64,000 nucleotides of DNA from Costus lasius (lineage: Eukaryota > Streptophyta > Magnoliopsida > Zingiberales > Costaceae), in the NCBI GenBank assembly GCA_027563935.2, contig CM050454.1, positions 74,234,596 to 74,298,595 of the forward strand, written 5' to 3'. Positions 44,281 to 56,116 of the stretch are shown piece by piece. The notes under the pieces are model-generated. The model did not search any database, had not been told where the DNA came from, and worked only from the letters and a program-made list of their open reading frames with translations. Each line of letters begins with the position of its first letter. Positions within the stretch are counted from its first letter, which is position 1. The translations under genes and the position numbers were made by a program.

Positions 44281-46814
44281 AATCCTTATTGGATTTTCGT
44301 TTAAGTGAATGGTTAATTGTTAGTTAATGGTTAAATTAATTAGTTATTGGGTTTGCACTTAAATTAGATGGATTTGAATTAATTAGTTAGTGGGTTAAAC
44401 CCTATTTGGATTAATTGGTTAGCGGGTTTAAAAGTTAAAAATCGAAAATCTAAGAGGTGGACGGCTAGGGCAAAGAAGTTGGGGATTTTCTTGAAGGCTT
44501 GGGCGATTCTTGGAGGCTTGGGTGAAATTTCCTTTCTTTCTTCTCCCTTGGCCGGCGTTCTTGGGTGATTGGTGGCGTTTCTTCTTCCATTGGTGGCGTC
44601 TTTCAAGGCCTTAGACGAGTTTGTAAGAGAGATTTTTCATCTTGGTGTTCACGGTTGAGGTGAGTGGATGTTCTCCTTCACCTAGTTCACGAAAATTGGA
44701 TGCATTGCTTGTTTTAGAGAAGATTAATGCATAGGAGTATGGCATGATCTCTTGATTTCAATTGTACATGTTTTCCTTGTTTTTCCCAAATTTTCGAAAC
44801 CCTAGCTTGCATGAAAATTAGGGCTTTTCGTTTTTAAGACTCTTAATCCTAAATTGGACTTTGATTAAACTTGTATGTAGCTTTAGAATTTCAATTGCAT
44901 GAAGATTAGGGCTTGAAGGAGAATTTCGACCCTTCTTCATGAAATTACGTCCAAATGCATGGGTAAAAATTGGGGAAAACTTGATATTCATGAAATTAGG
45001 TATATGAGGATTCTACTGTATTTTTTTGGGAATTTTTAGAAATAAAAGTTTCTGTTGACTGAAATTGACCTAGGGGTAATTCGGTAAATTTCCTAGTTAA
45101 AATTGGGGAAAACTTGAAATTACGAATCTAGGGATCATGAGGGACGTAATGAATATTTTTACGAAATTTTTGGATAACTTTTCGTGTATGACTTAAACTT
45201 TGAACTAGGGGTATTTCTGTCTTTTGTTATCAGAACTAGTAGAAAACTATGAATATGTGATATTCTGCATTTATGTTAATTGTGAACGAAATTTAGTGAA
45301 TTTTCTGTATTATTATGTATTTTTAATTGAATGGTGTATGCAGAAAGTAAGGACATGAAATATTGATTGATAACTTTGGGTGATAACTTAGCATGATTAT
45401 ACTGAACTGATCAGCATGAAATCTAAGGACTCTATAAAATATTATGTGATTTTTGAATATTATGTGAATATGTGATTTTTGAATATTATGTGAATATGTG
45501 ATTTTTGAATATTATGTGGTTATGTGATTTTTCGAATATTATGTGGTTATGTGATTTTCGAATATTATGTGGTTATGTGATTTTCGAATATTATGTGTTG
45601 TGGTCATGGAATGGTTAGGACTAAAGCTAAGTGTAACTGTGTACTCAAGGGGATAGTCTATATGTGATATGTTAAGGGTTGGAGATTTCAGCCCTGTATT
45701 GTGATATGTGAGGGGGTTGTTGTTCAGCCTGCCTGATGTGATTATTGTGATAAAAATGACTATCCTAGAGTTTAGTTGACACTTAGGAGTCCACTTTTGT
45801 GAAATAAGATATAAGATGTGTGGTGTTGTCCAGTTAAGGAACCCTTTTGGGAGAACGAGTGATATAAGACGCAAAGTGCCATGTCTTGGTCGGACAGGGG
45901 CCACCTCTTGATGTCATCACTCTTAGACGCTTAGATTTTTGTGATTATGGGGTGGTGTAGATCAAGGTATCACATCTTGACCGGGTGGGGATTACCTCTT
46001 GAGTCTACACACTGTCCATGTATATATGTTGCATGTGATTTGCAGGCTTCTCCCAGTGCTTAGGCCAAAGCCGGGTTGGACCATAATGGTCACTATTGAT
46101 TATGCTGGACAACTAGGTCAATTAAGTCATTAGTTGGTTTAGAGTATAGCTCTAGAACCCTGGTTACTCTTTGGTGACAATGATGTCTTAGCAGTTTACA
46201 CCTGATTGTTTTATATGAGTTCTGTCCTTTAATTTTGTTAAATGTTGACATGATATTCTGTTAAATGTTTTTAAAATAATCTGCATGTATTTTTGAGTGT
46301 ATGTTATGGATGGTCGTTTGAGACTATCCACTCACTGGGCTGTGTAGCTCACTCCCTCAATATTTTCAGGTATAGAGCCGGGGCGCATTACCAGTTAGCA
46401 TTTTATATGGATGTTGTGATAAGACTTTTGTGCTTAATTATCTGGGGCCGGTTGTGGCCGAACTATGTGAACTATGTGAACTTGTGTTGCCGGTTGTGGC
46501 AGTTTTAAGATTTTGATTTTTGTGTCGCCGCGGGCTTGGGCCTGGTTTCGGTGTTTGGTATCATTGATGTTAGTTATGAACTTATAAAATCGATATTGTG
46601 ACTTTGGTTTTCAATTTGAGTCGATTGGTATTTTTGCAATCGGATTTGATATAAATGTGAACTTGCATATGTCTAGTGCAAGGATTGCGTGGTGGCAGGT
46701 ACATTTATGAAATTGTGTTTCGTGGATTTTCGATGTGTGGATTGTCGAAAATTTTCAGATCGTGTTTTCTTGAACTTGGTTTTACCTAGCATGTGAATCG
46801 ATCTTGTATGTAAC
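44281..46814 (+). repeat. 5' LTR of element F, second part
   Basis: Matches 60984-63517 of the 3' LTR. No gene: the frames seen here are also in the 3' LTR and lack any family. Ends at GTAAC (46810-46814), the duplication of H. Confidence 0.95.
45443..45600 (+). repeat. Tandem repeat in F 5' LTR
   Basis: About six imperfect copies of a 24-26 bp unit, ATTATGTG(G/A)(T/A)TATGTGATTTT(T)(C)GA, drifting from GAATATGTG units to GGTTATGTG units along the array. The same array lies in the 3' LTR at 62144-62301. Confidence 0.85.
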
Positions 46815-47603
46815 TGTTGGGGTATGCCCTTAAGGCTAATGTTTGAAGCCTATGGGAGTGTAACAAGTATCATGTAATAAACTCATATGTTTATAAAGGC
46901 ATGGTTGTTATTCAGTTAGCTACATTGTCTGCTGCAATATATGTTCTTCTGAATAATGTCTCAAAGCTGTTCAGCTGGGCTGACATGCTATTATGTCCTT
47001 GGTCGATGTATCTTGGTGAACATGAGACAGCCTTGATATGGTTAAGACTAATATGTGTTCTAATCTTATAGGATGCTTCGAGCATGGAATAAGATGTAGA
47101 CTCATGGGTACATGGGATGTACTAGACAGACCCTACTAGGATGTTCAATTGTTTGTCACAATGTGAATATTCCTTGATTGCGACAAGTGGCACATTTCCT
47201 CTGACTTGAGATCACTTGTGTTTTCTAAATGATGATTGTCATTGTTTTGAGGTAGTTCAATATCATTTGAAACATAATGATTATAGACTATCTTGGATGG
47301 TGAGCTTGAGTCAGGTTAGGACACTAGTGATAGACATAGGATTGCCGTCTCCTTGTTTAAGGAGTGTGATGTTCTATAAGGGCCCCCCTGGATGAGATGA
47401 TTGAGAGAGTGTATGGCCATACCCAGGTGACAGTGTTCATCTGATCTAATCATGCTCATCATATTGGAGTTACAAGCTTGACAGGCTTGTCCAATAAGAA
47501 CATCAAGTGGCAAAGGAAGTATGCATGCCTAGTGAATTGGATTCACACTTGTGCTGTGGTTTGGGTGAAGTCTTGGAAGACTCTTTCCTTTATATCGGGA
47601 GAC

Positions 47604-47689
47604 AGTGATGTGTTGCTAGATACCCCTCACTGATCGTGATAACGTGAGTTATCGTTACCGACATTTAAAGGAAACCCTTAGGGTCGCAC
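47604..47689 (+). promoter_or_regulatory. Conserved LTR block plus GTGA hairpin (H)
   Basis: Block 47604-47631, then GATAAC-GTGA-GTTATC, then GGGTCGCAC at 47681-47689. Same stem as A, B and G with a third GNRA loop. Confidence 0.6.
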
Positions 47690-48343
47690 AATTTGATGAT
47701 ATGGCTTCTTTAAGTCAGATCGTGTGGACTGAATTGTTTAGTTCAGTTTAAAGGGGTGTTAAACTCTGATTGAGAGTGAGATCTGGTCTGATCATGTTTG
47801 ATTGATTAGGGCTTTGGATCGGTAAGCTTCGATCGAGAGTTATGATGCTAGATCAGTGAGATCTAGAGCATCGAGAGATCAACGGTGATCTTGAACCTTG
47901 TGGTTCAATAAGATCGACCATTGCTTGGGCCGATTTGGTCTTGAACCAAAGTCACTTGAACCGGCTCATGTTATGAGCGCTTGGTTCAAAAGGTTCGAAT
48001 GGGAGAAGAGGGTTGCGGTTCACTTCATGTGAACGCATAACCGAAGTGAGTAATGGGTTACTATTTTTGGATAGCAACGCCCACGTTGATTACAACGTGT
48101 TTTACTCCCTTGTCGATCATCAACTTCGGACGACATCTCCTCCCTTCTCGTGTGACAAAAGTCTTGACGAGTGTAGAGGAACTTCTTCTTCGCCAAGCCC
48201 AAGGATCTCATCTCCTCCATGCGCAAAGGACCCTTGAAGCTTTGCTAGCACAAAGACGACAAGGAGAGGCCATTCTTCATCGTGTGTGCGTCGACTAGGG
48301 AGAAGACCCCTTTCGGTTTTTGCTTCCAACACTTCATCCATAG

Positions 48344-48352
48344 ATGGCGATG
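48344..48352 (+). other. Candidate mini-exon with AUG and splice donor (H)
   Basis: ATG GCG ATG followed by GTATGA (GT 48353-48354). The acceptor TTGTTGTAG ends at 50323. The join is in frame through ATA CCT GCA to the gag ATG at 50345. Confidence 0.5.
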
Positions 48353-48497
48353 GTATGAATCTTATTGGCATTTTGCAATCGATTTTTCATAGTTGATCAT
48401 ATATCATGCTAATGATCCCTAAAACCCTTATTTCCGCTGCGTTGAAACACATGCGCCCATTAGGGTTTTTCGCTCCCCCTTGAAGGGGACCCCTGCA

Positions 48498-50344
48498 ATT
48501 GGTATCAGAGCAGGCTAAATCGCATGATAATATGTTTGCTATGATTTGTGATCCTTGTATGCGCCATCTTGCTAGATCTAGAATACATGCGAACCTTTAC
48601 TTGTAGTTGACGCATGTTGTAAGGTTGCGCATGATGTAAGTTTATGTGTTACGCATGTATGATGCCTTGGCACTTGTTATAGAGTTTTTATCAAAAACTT
48701 ATATCTCTTGCGCGTATCACCTTAGATCTAAGCCGCCTACTGTAAACCCTTAGACGGGTTATTAGGGTTGAAGTCACCCCTAGGTTAGATCCAGAATGTC
48801 TGATCAGACTATCTGACAGCCTGAATGGGTCGACCAGTTAGCACCTCGGCGCAAGCCTATGGTGGCTATAGGTCGACTGCAGACAGGTGTGTAGCGATGT
48901 CTGATTGAGACGACTAATGAACGCACCTGAGTTAGGCCCGGGGTCACGCCCGCTTGCCAGACCTCTGTGTGGTCGTTCAGCCCTGGCGCATGCATGGTTG
49001 ACCTTATGGTCAACTCAAGTCAGTTAGGACTTGGTGCATGCAAGGGTAGTGGATCTGACTAGGTTGGTTGAGTGGATCCCTAGTAATGGACCGTTGTAAG
49101 GTTGTAGGGGAAATAAGGAAAAATTAAAATTGATCCCAAGGGGTTTTCGAAAAATTTTAATTTTTATGTATGGATCACATGATTCTTGATTGATGCATAT
49201 GTTTGTCTATTTAGTCTTATGTGGGCTGCCCGTTATTAATGTGTGCTGTGCTGGGGCCTGCGAGCCTGGGATTAATTGTTGTAAATTAATTTTATTTTTG
49301 TGATCTGCGAATCACAATTTTGATTAATTTATAATGTGAAAGTGACCTGCGTGTCACTCTTGTCTAGATAGTTAAATTGTAATTTAATTAGACAAGAGCA
49401 CAGAGCACACTTGGTAGAAGCGCATGCAGCAGTGGCTGGACCAGGTGGGAGGTCTAGGGTTCGAACCTAGGACCTGGCGCAAATTCCTGGTGGGCGCACC
49501 AATGCTGCAAATGGCGCTAGGGCCCTGCTTGGGCCAGATGAGCAGCTAAAGACCCATGAAGAGCAAGTGTAGACTTAAGCTAGGTTAAGGTCTCACTAGG
49601 GCTATGGGCTTTTACCACATAAGATACATGCTTTCTTTTATTGCTTAATATTAGAATTGCATGATTAAATTATCTTCTCCTATCACCATAGGAATTGTAT
49701 GATAGAAAAGGAAGATAAAAGACCGTTAAAATCCAACGCTAAAAATATCAAGCTCGAATGCCTTCTGACGCGAAACCTCACTGTTCTGATTATCGTTGGA
49801 GCCGTGTTGTACCCACTCAGTGGGCACGTCCATCTATCTTCAGACAGTGCGGGATTACACCTGTGTGTTACAGAGCAGGGATTTATCCCTTCTCGTTGCT
49901 CAGCATAGCACATGGTGGTCCAGGGAGTAGGTTGGGTCAGCTTGACCGTGTAGTCTACATATGTGGCGCATATGGTAGCACATGGAGGCAGCCATCTGTG
50001 GGGTCAGAGATTGTGTTGTACCAACTCAGTTGGCACAGTCTGCTGGATTGCCCAGATGAAGGGGAATCGCACGGGTTGGCGATTGGCTGGGATAGCCTAC
50101 CAGAGATTAGTGCTTGTACTCTCTGTGCATCTTATCTCGCCTGAGCGGGACGCGGAGACCAAGTATGAAATCTGGATCCCATCTCACTAAAAGAGTTCTA
50201 CTCTTTCGGGCTGTTTTGCTGGATTTTTCACGCCTGATAAAATAGTGAGAAAAAGAATCTTTCTTAAGTCCTGATTGATTCTTATACATTGATACTGACC
50301 TTGCTGTTCTTGCATTGTTGTAGATACCTGCAGCAACGAACACC
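48498..50344 (+). other. Untranslated leader of element H
   Basis: No credible gene. Priming site TGGTATCAGAGC (48500-48511), palindrome GTCTGATCAGAC (48798-48809), tRNA/SINE-like patch (49431-49480), and the conserved structured block (about 49760-50195). Confidence 0.75.
49431..49480 (+). repeat. tRNA/SINE-like patch in H leader
   Basis: AGTGGCTGGACCAGGTGGG followed by GGGTTCGAACC (B-box-like, 49457-49467), with the short stem CTAGG/CCTAG around the loop. Homologous to 15531-15580 in B; missing from A and G. Confidence 0.4.
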
Positions 50345-53300
50345 ATGAACTTCAATGTGCGATCCCTACTGGAAAGGGAGAAGTTTGCTGGGCCAAACTT
50401 CTCTGACTGGTTTGGACACCTTAAGATTATTCTTAAGGCAGAGAGGAAACTGTATGTCCTCGAGACGGCGATACCGCCGCAGCCCGCTCCGAACGCCGCA
50501 AGGGCGGTTCGGGAAGCCTATGAAAAGCACGTCAATGATAGCATTGATGTCGCTTGCCTGATGCTAGCGTCTATGACGCCACCGCTGCAGCGTCAGCATG
50601 AGGATATGTCAGCTATAGAGATTATAGCGAACCTCAAGATGCTGTATGCTGCACAGGCGAGGACTGAACGCTATAATTTGACTAAGCTCTTCTTTCAGAG
50701 CAAACTGGCTGAGGGGAGCCCAGTAGGAGCTCACGTGCTCAAGATGATTGGGCACAAGGAGGCTCTGGAGAAACTGGGGCATACCATCAACCAGGAGCTT
50801 GCTGTGGACATTATTCTGCAGTCTCTCCCGCCTTCATTCGACGCGTTCATTATTAATTTTAATATGAACAAAATCGATTGTACGCCGGCAGAGCTGTTGA
50901 ATATGCTCTTGACTACTGAGGAAACTCTGAAGGGTAAGCCTTCAACCTCTGTCTTAATGGTTCCTTCAAGGAACAAGAAGAAGGGGAAGAAGGGCAAGGC
51001 CACTGTCAAGAGCTACAGCAAGGCTCTGAAGCAAAAGGTGAAGCGGTCCAAGGAATACAGGTGTTTCCACTGTGGCCAGCTGGGTCACTGGAAAAAGGAC
51101 TGTAAAGCGCTCCAAGGAGATAAGAGGGGAAGCTTCGCTTCTGGCTCAGGTATATTCGTGACTGAGGTCATGTTTTCTTCTTCTATATCATGGGTGTTGG
51201 ACACTGCTTGTGGAGTTCACATTTGTTCAAATGTATAGGAACTCAAGAGAAGAAGGCAGGTGGGACAGCATGAGGTGGACCTACGCGTTGGAAACGGGGC
51301 ACGGGTTGCTGCTGTTGCTGTAGGAGACTACTTCATTTCTTTACCATCTGGAATTGTATTAGAACTAAACAGTTGTTATTTTGTTCCCAGTATAACTAAA
51401 AATATTATCTCCATTCCTGCTCTTGTCAGGAAGGGATTTTCCTTTGAATGCAATATTTCAAAGTGTGTTTTGTCTTTAGATAATATTGTTTATGCAACTG
51501 GTTCAATTAACAATGGGTTATACATGTTGGACATGGAATGTTCTAAACAGAACGTTGATATCAAGAAAGCCAAGTATGCTGATGATAGCACCTTGCTATG
51601 GCATAGTCGTTTAGGCCATATTAACGAGAAACGCATTAAGCGGTTGCATCATCATGGACTGCTGGGATCATTCTCCTACAAGGAGATTGATACATGCAAG
51701 GCTTGTTTAATGGGTAAAATGACGAAGTTACCTTTTCCTCACAAAGGTCAAAGGGCTTCAGGTTTACTTGACCTTATACACAGTGATGTGTGTGGGCCAT
51801 TTAGTAAACATGCCAGAGGTGGCTATCAGTACTTCATTACCTTTACTGATGATTTCAGTAGATACGGGTATGTCTATCTGATGAGACATAAGAGTGAATC
51901 TTTTGACAAGTTCAAAGAGTTCAAGAATGAAGTACAGAATCAGCTAGGCCGAAATATCAAGGCACTTCGCTCAGATCGAGGTGGTGAATACCTAAGTCAT
52001 ACGTTTACTGACTATCTAAAAGAGTGTGGCATTATCTCACAGCTCACTCCACCAGGAACACCGCAATGGAATGGTGTGTCCGAGAGGAGAAATAGAACGT
52101 TACTAGATATGGTTCGTTCTATGATGAGTCAGGCTACTCTGCCCTACTCCTTTTGGGGTTTTGCACTGGAAACAGCTGCAAAGGTACTAAACCGGGTGCC
52201 ATCCAAGGCAGTTTCAAAGACGCCATATGAGTTGTGGTATGGGAAACAGCCAAGCTTGACATTTATCAGGATCTGGGGTTGCGAGGCTTATGTCAAAAAG
52301 CTCGCCTCTGGGAAACTAGAGAGCAGATCTGAGAAATGTATCTTTGTCGGTTACCCTAAGGAAACTAAGGGTTATTATTTCTTCGATCCCAAGGAGAACA
52401 AGGTTTTTGTTGCTCGGACGGCCATATTTCTTGAGAAGGAGTTTCTTCTGCAAGAGGCCAGTGGGAGAGAAATAAAGCTGGATGAGAATCCAGAAGAAAG
52501 ACAAAGTGACCAAGCACAGTTGGATGAGCCTGAGCCGGTAGAACAGGTTATTGAACAACCTGAGGCTCAGATATCACGGGAACCGCGAAGATCGGGTAGG
52601 ATCCGTCGACAGCCTGAGCGCTATGACGGAGTCTACATCATTGACAATGATGAACCCCTCACTTATGCGGATGCGGTCAGTGGACCGGAGTCAGCGAGAT
52701 GGCTTGAAGCTATGCGCGCCGAGATGGACTCCATGTCAGATAACCAAGTCTGGGATTTGGTTGATCCGCCTCCGGGAGTAATCCCTATAGGCTGTAAATG
52801 GATCTTCAAGAAGAAGATTGACATGGATGGTAACGTGGTTACCTATAAAGGCAGGCTAGTTGCGAAAGGTTTCAAACAAATCTACGGGATAGATTATGAT
52901 GAAACTTTCTCACCTGTAGCCATGTTTAAGTCTATTCGGATTCTTTTTGCGATAGCTGCATATTACGATTATGAGATCTGGCAGATGGATGTGAAAACAG
53001 CTTTCCTTAATGGAAATCTGGATGAGGATGTGTATATGACACAACCTGAAGGTTTCACTAATCCAGCAGATCGTCATAAAATATGCAAGTTAAAGAAGTC
53101 CATTTATGGACTTAAACAAGCATCGAGAAGCTGGAATATTCGTTTTGATGAATCAGTTACTGAATTTGGTTTCATCAAGAACGAGGATGACCCGTGTGTA
53201 TATAAGAGGTTTAGTGGGAGCGTGATTACTTTCCTAGTCCTCTACGTCGATGACATCTTGATCATTGGAAATGACATTCCTGAAATGCATGCTGTTAAGG

Positions 53301-54226
53301 CATGGCTGAGGAAATGCTTCCAGATGAAAGATTTAGGAGAAGCAGCCTATGTGTTAGGTGTGAAGATCTACAGGGATAGATCTAAGAGGCTTCTCGGGCT
53401 GTGCCAGAGTACTTACATCGATAAAGTCCTGGAAAGATTTCATTTAGAGAATTCTAAACGAGGATATCTTCCAGTCAGACATGGTCTGAGTCTTTCGAAG
53501 AGTCAGTGTCCACAAACACAGACTGAGAAAGATGAAATGGACAATACGCCTTATGCTTCGGCTATTGGATCCATTATGTATGCGATGTTGTGTACTCGCC
53601 CAGACGTCGCTTACGGGTTAAGCGTGACCAGTCGTTACCAGAGTAATCCAGGTATGGCGCACTGGATTGCAGTCAAGAACATCTTAAAATATCTGCGGAG
53701 GACCAAAGATATGTTCTTGATATATGGTGGTCAGGAAGAACTCAGTATTGAAGGATATACTGACGCTTCGTTCCAGTCTGACCAGGATGATTTCCGATCG
53801 CAATCAGGCTATGTTTTTAGCTTGAATGGTGGAGCAGTGGTGTGGAAGAGTTTCAAACAGTCAACTGTTGCTGATTCCACAACAGAAGCCGAGTATGTTG
53901 CAGCCTCGGAAGCATCCAAGGAGGCAGTGTGGATTCGTAAGTTCGTGAAAGAACTTGGTGTCGTTCCTTCGAGTGCAGATCCTTTGGTTATCTTCTGTGA
54001 TAACACTGGAGCAATTGCACAAGCAAAGGAACCACGGTCGCACCAGAAGTCCAAGCACATACAGAGACGGTTTCATTTGATCAGGGAGATCATTGATCGT
54101 GGCGAGATCAAAGTATGCAAGGTTCATACAGATGACAATCTGGCAGACCCGCTTACCAAGCCTCTGGCGCAGCAGAAGCATGAAAAGCACTGTAATAATA
54201 TGGGTTTGAGATTCCTCAACCATTAG
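50345..54226 (+). pseudogene. gag-pol: Copia gag-pol of element H, interrupted by one stop
   Basis: One frame of 1,294 codons from ATG 50345 to TAG 54226, broken only by TAG at 51236-51238 (codon 298), just after the protease site (LDTACGVHICSNV). A, B and G have CAG (Gln) there, so this is a C to T change. Without readthrough only Gag plus the protease active-site region would be made. Downstream all motifs are kept: HHCC, DX35E with NGVSERR, YVDD, TDASFQSD, TEAEY. The CCHC knuckle is intact. The single defect and near-identical LTRs imply the stop is very recent or was present in a copy moved in trans. Confidence 0.93.
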
Positions 54227-54235
54227 ATTAAGTGC

Positions 54236-54245
54236 AAGTGGGAGA
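54236..54245 (+). other. Polypurine tract of element H
   Basis: AAGTGGGAGA, one base before the 3' LTR. Confidence 0.9.
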
Positions 54246-54246
54246 T

Positions 54247-55929
54247 TGTTGGGGTATGCCCTTAAGGCTAATGTTTGAAGCCTATGGGAGTGTAACAAGT
54301 ATCATGTAATAAACTCATATGTTTATAAAGGCATGGTTGTTATTCAGTTAGCTACATTGTCTGCTGCAATATATGTTCTTCTGAATAATGTCTCAAAGCT
54401 GTTCAGCTGGGCTGACATGCTATTATGTCCTTGGTCGATGTATCTTGGTGAACATGAGACAGCCTTGATATGGTTAAGACTAATATGTGTTCTAATCTTA
54501 TAGGATGCTTCGAGCATGGAATAAGATGTAGACTCATGGGTACATGGGATGTACTGGACAGACCCTACTAGGATGTTCAATTGTTTGTCACAATGTGAAT
54601 ATTCCTTGATTGCGACAAGTGGCACATTTCCTCTGACTTGAGATCACTTGTGTTTTCTAAATGATGATTGTCATTGTTTTGAGGTAGTTCAATATCATTT
54701 GAAACATAATGATTATAGACTATCTTGGATGGTGAGCTTGAGTCAGGTTAGGACACTAGTGATAGACATAGGATTGCCGTCTCCTTGTTTAAGGAGTGTG
54801 ATGTTCTATAAGGGCCCCCCTGGATGAGATGATTGAGAGAGTGTATGGCCATACCCAGGTGACAGTGTTCATCTGATCTAATCATGCTCATCATATTGGA
54901 GTTACAAGCTTGACAGGCTTGTCCAATAAGAACATCAAGTGGCAAAGGAAGTATGCATGCCTAGTGAATTGGATTCACACTTGTGCTGTGGTTTGGGTGA
55001 AGTCTTGGAAGACTCTTTCCTTTATATCGGGAGACAGTGATGTGTTGCTAGATACCCCTCACTGATCGTGATAACGTGAGTTATCGTTACCGACATTTAA
55101 AGGAAACCCTTAGGGTCGCACAATTTGATGATATGGCTTCTTTAAGTCAGATCGTGTGGACTGAATTGTTTAGTTCAGTTTAAAGGGGTGTTAAACTCTG
55201 ATTGAGAGTGAGATCTGGTCTGATCATGTTTGATTGATTAGGGCTTTGGATCGGTAAGCTTCGATCGAGAGTTATGATGCTAGATCAGTGAGATCTAGAG
55301 CATCGAGAGATCAACGGTGATCTTGAACCTTGTGGTTCAATAAGATCGACCATTGCTTGGGCCGATTTGGTCTTGAACCAAAGTCACTTGAACCGGCTCA
55401 TGTTATGAGCGCTTGGTTCAAAAGGTTCGAATGGGAGAAGAGGGTTGCGGTTCACTTCATGTGAACGCATAACCGAAGTGAGTAATGGGTTACTATTTTT
55501 GGATAGCAACGCCCACGTTGATTACAACGTGTTTTACTCCCTTGTCGATCATCAACTTCGGACGACATCTCCTCCCTTCTCGTGTGACAAAAGTCTTGAC
55601 GAGTGTAGAGGAACTTCTTCTTCGCCAAGCCCAAGGATCTCATCTCCTCCATGCGCAAAGGACCCTTGAAGCTTTGCTAGCACAAAGACGACAAGGAGAG
55701 GCCATTCTTCATCGTGTGTGCGTCGACTAGGGAGAAGACCCCTTTCGGTTTTTGCTTCCAACACTTCATCCATAGATGGCGATGGTATGAATCTTATTGG
55801 CATTTTGCAATCGATTTTTCATAGTTGATCATATATCATGCTAATGATCCCTAAAACCCTTATTTCCGCTGCGTTGAAACACATGCGCCCATTAGGGTTT
55901 TTCGCTCCCCCTTGAAGGGGACCCCTGCA
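54247..55929 (+). repeat. 3' LTR of element H
   Basis: 1,683 bp; one difference from the 5' LTR. Followed by GTAAC and the last piece of F's 5' LTR. Confidence 0.97.
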
Positions 55930-55934
55930 GTAAC

Positions 55935-55992
55935 ATCCTGTTTCTCTATGACTTGTGTTGCTTGTTTGGGGTTAAGATAACGGGATGTGACA
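55935..55992 (+). repeat. 5' LTR of element F, last part
   Basis: Last 58 bp of the LTR, ending GGGATGTGACA, matching 63517-63574. Three pieces sum to 2,846 bp against 2,845 bp for the 3' LTR. Confidence 0.95.
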
Positions 55993-55995
55993 GAA

Positions 55996-56006
55996 TGGTA
56001 TCAGAG
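55996..56006 (+). other. Primer binding site of element F
   Basis: TGGTATCAGAG, three bases after the LTR; initiator tRNA-Met, as usual for this Gypsy group. Confidence 0.9.
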
Positions 56007-56116
56007 GAGTTGGCTAGCTAAAATTTAGTTCGGGGGAAAACATGTTTGTGTATTGCTAGACACCGATAGGTTTATGTTTGCTTTCCTTACTATGGTATGT
56101 GTGTGTAGGAATTAAG

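Larger units (their letters stand above)
46815..48497 (+). repeat. 5' LTR of element H
   Basis: 1,683 bp, from TGTTGGGGTATG to GGACCCCTGCA. Contains the conserved block with GTGA-loop hairpin (47604-47689) and the mini-exon site at 48344-48352. Confidence 0.97.
46815..55929 (+). mobile_element. Element H: full-length Angela-type Copia element, one nonsense codon
   Basis: 9,115 bp with perfect GTAAC duplication (46810-46814 and 55930-55934), inserted near the end of F's 5' LTR. Both LTRs are 1,683 bp, and I find one difference between them (A at 47134 against G in the 3' copy), so it is the youngest insertion here. The coding frame is broken by a single stop in gag-pol. Confidence 0.97.

Noticed and set aside
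45443..45600. CRISPR-like array
   Set aside because: Units are adjacent without unique spacers, and the setting is a plant LTR; it is a simple tandem repeat.
46293..46508. Short frame repeated at 62995-63210
   Set aside because: LTR of F; repeated because both LTRs carry it, with no recognisable domain.
49431..49480. A tRNA gene
   Set aside because: Only a B-box-like arm is convincing; there is no acceptor stem, anticodon arm or full cloverleaf.
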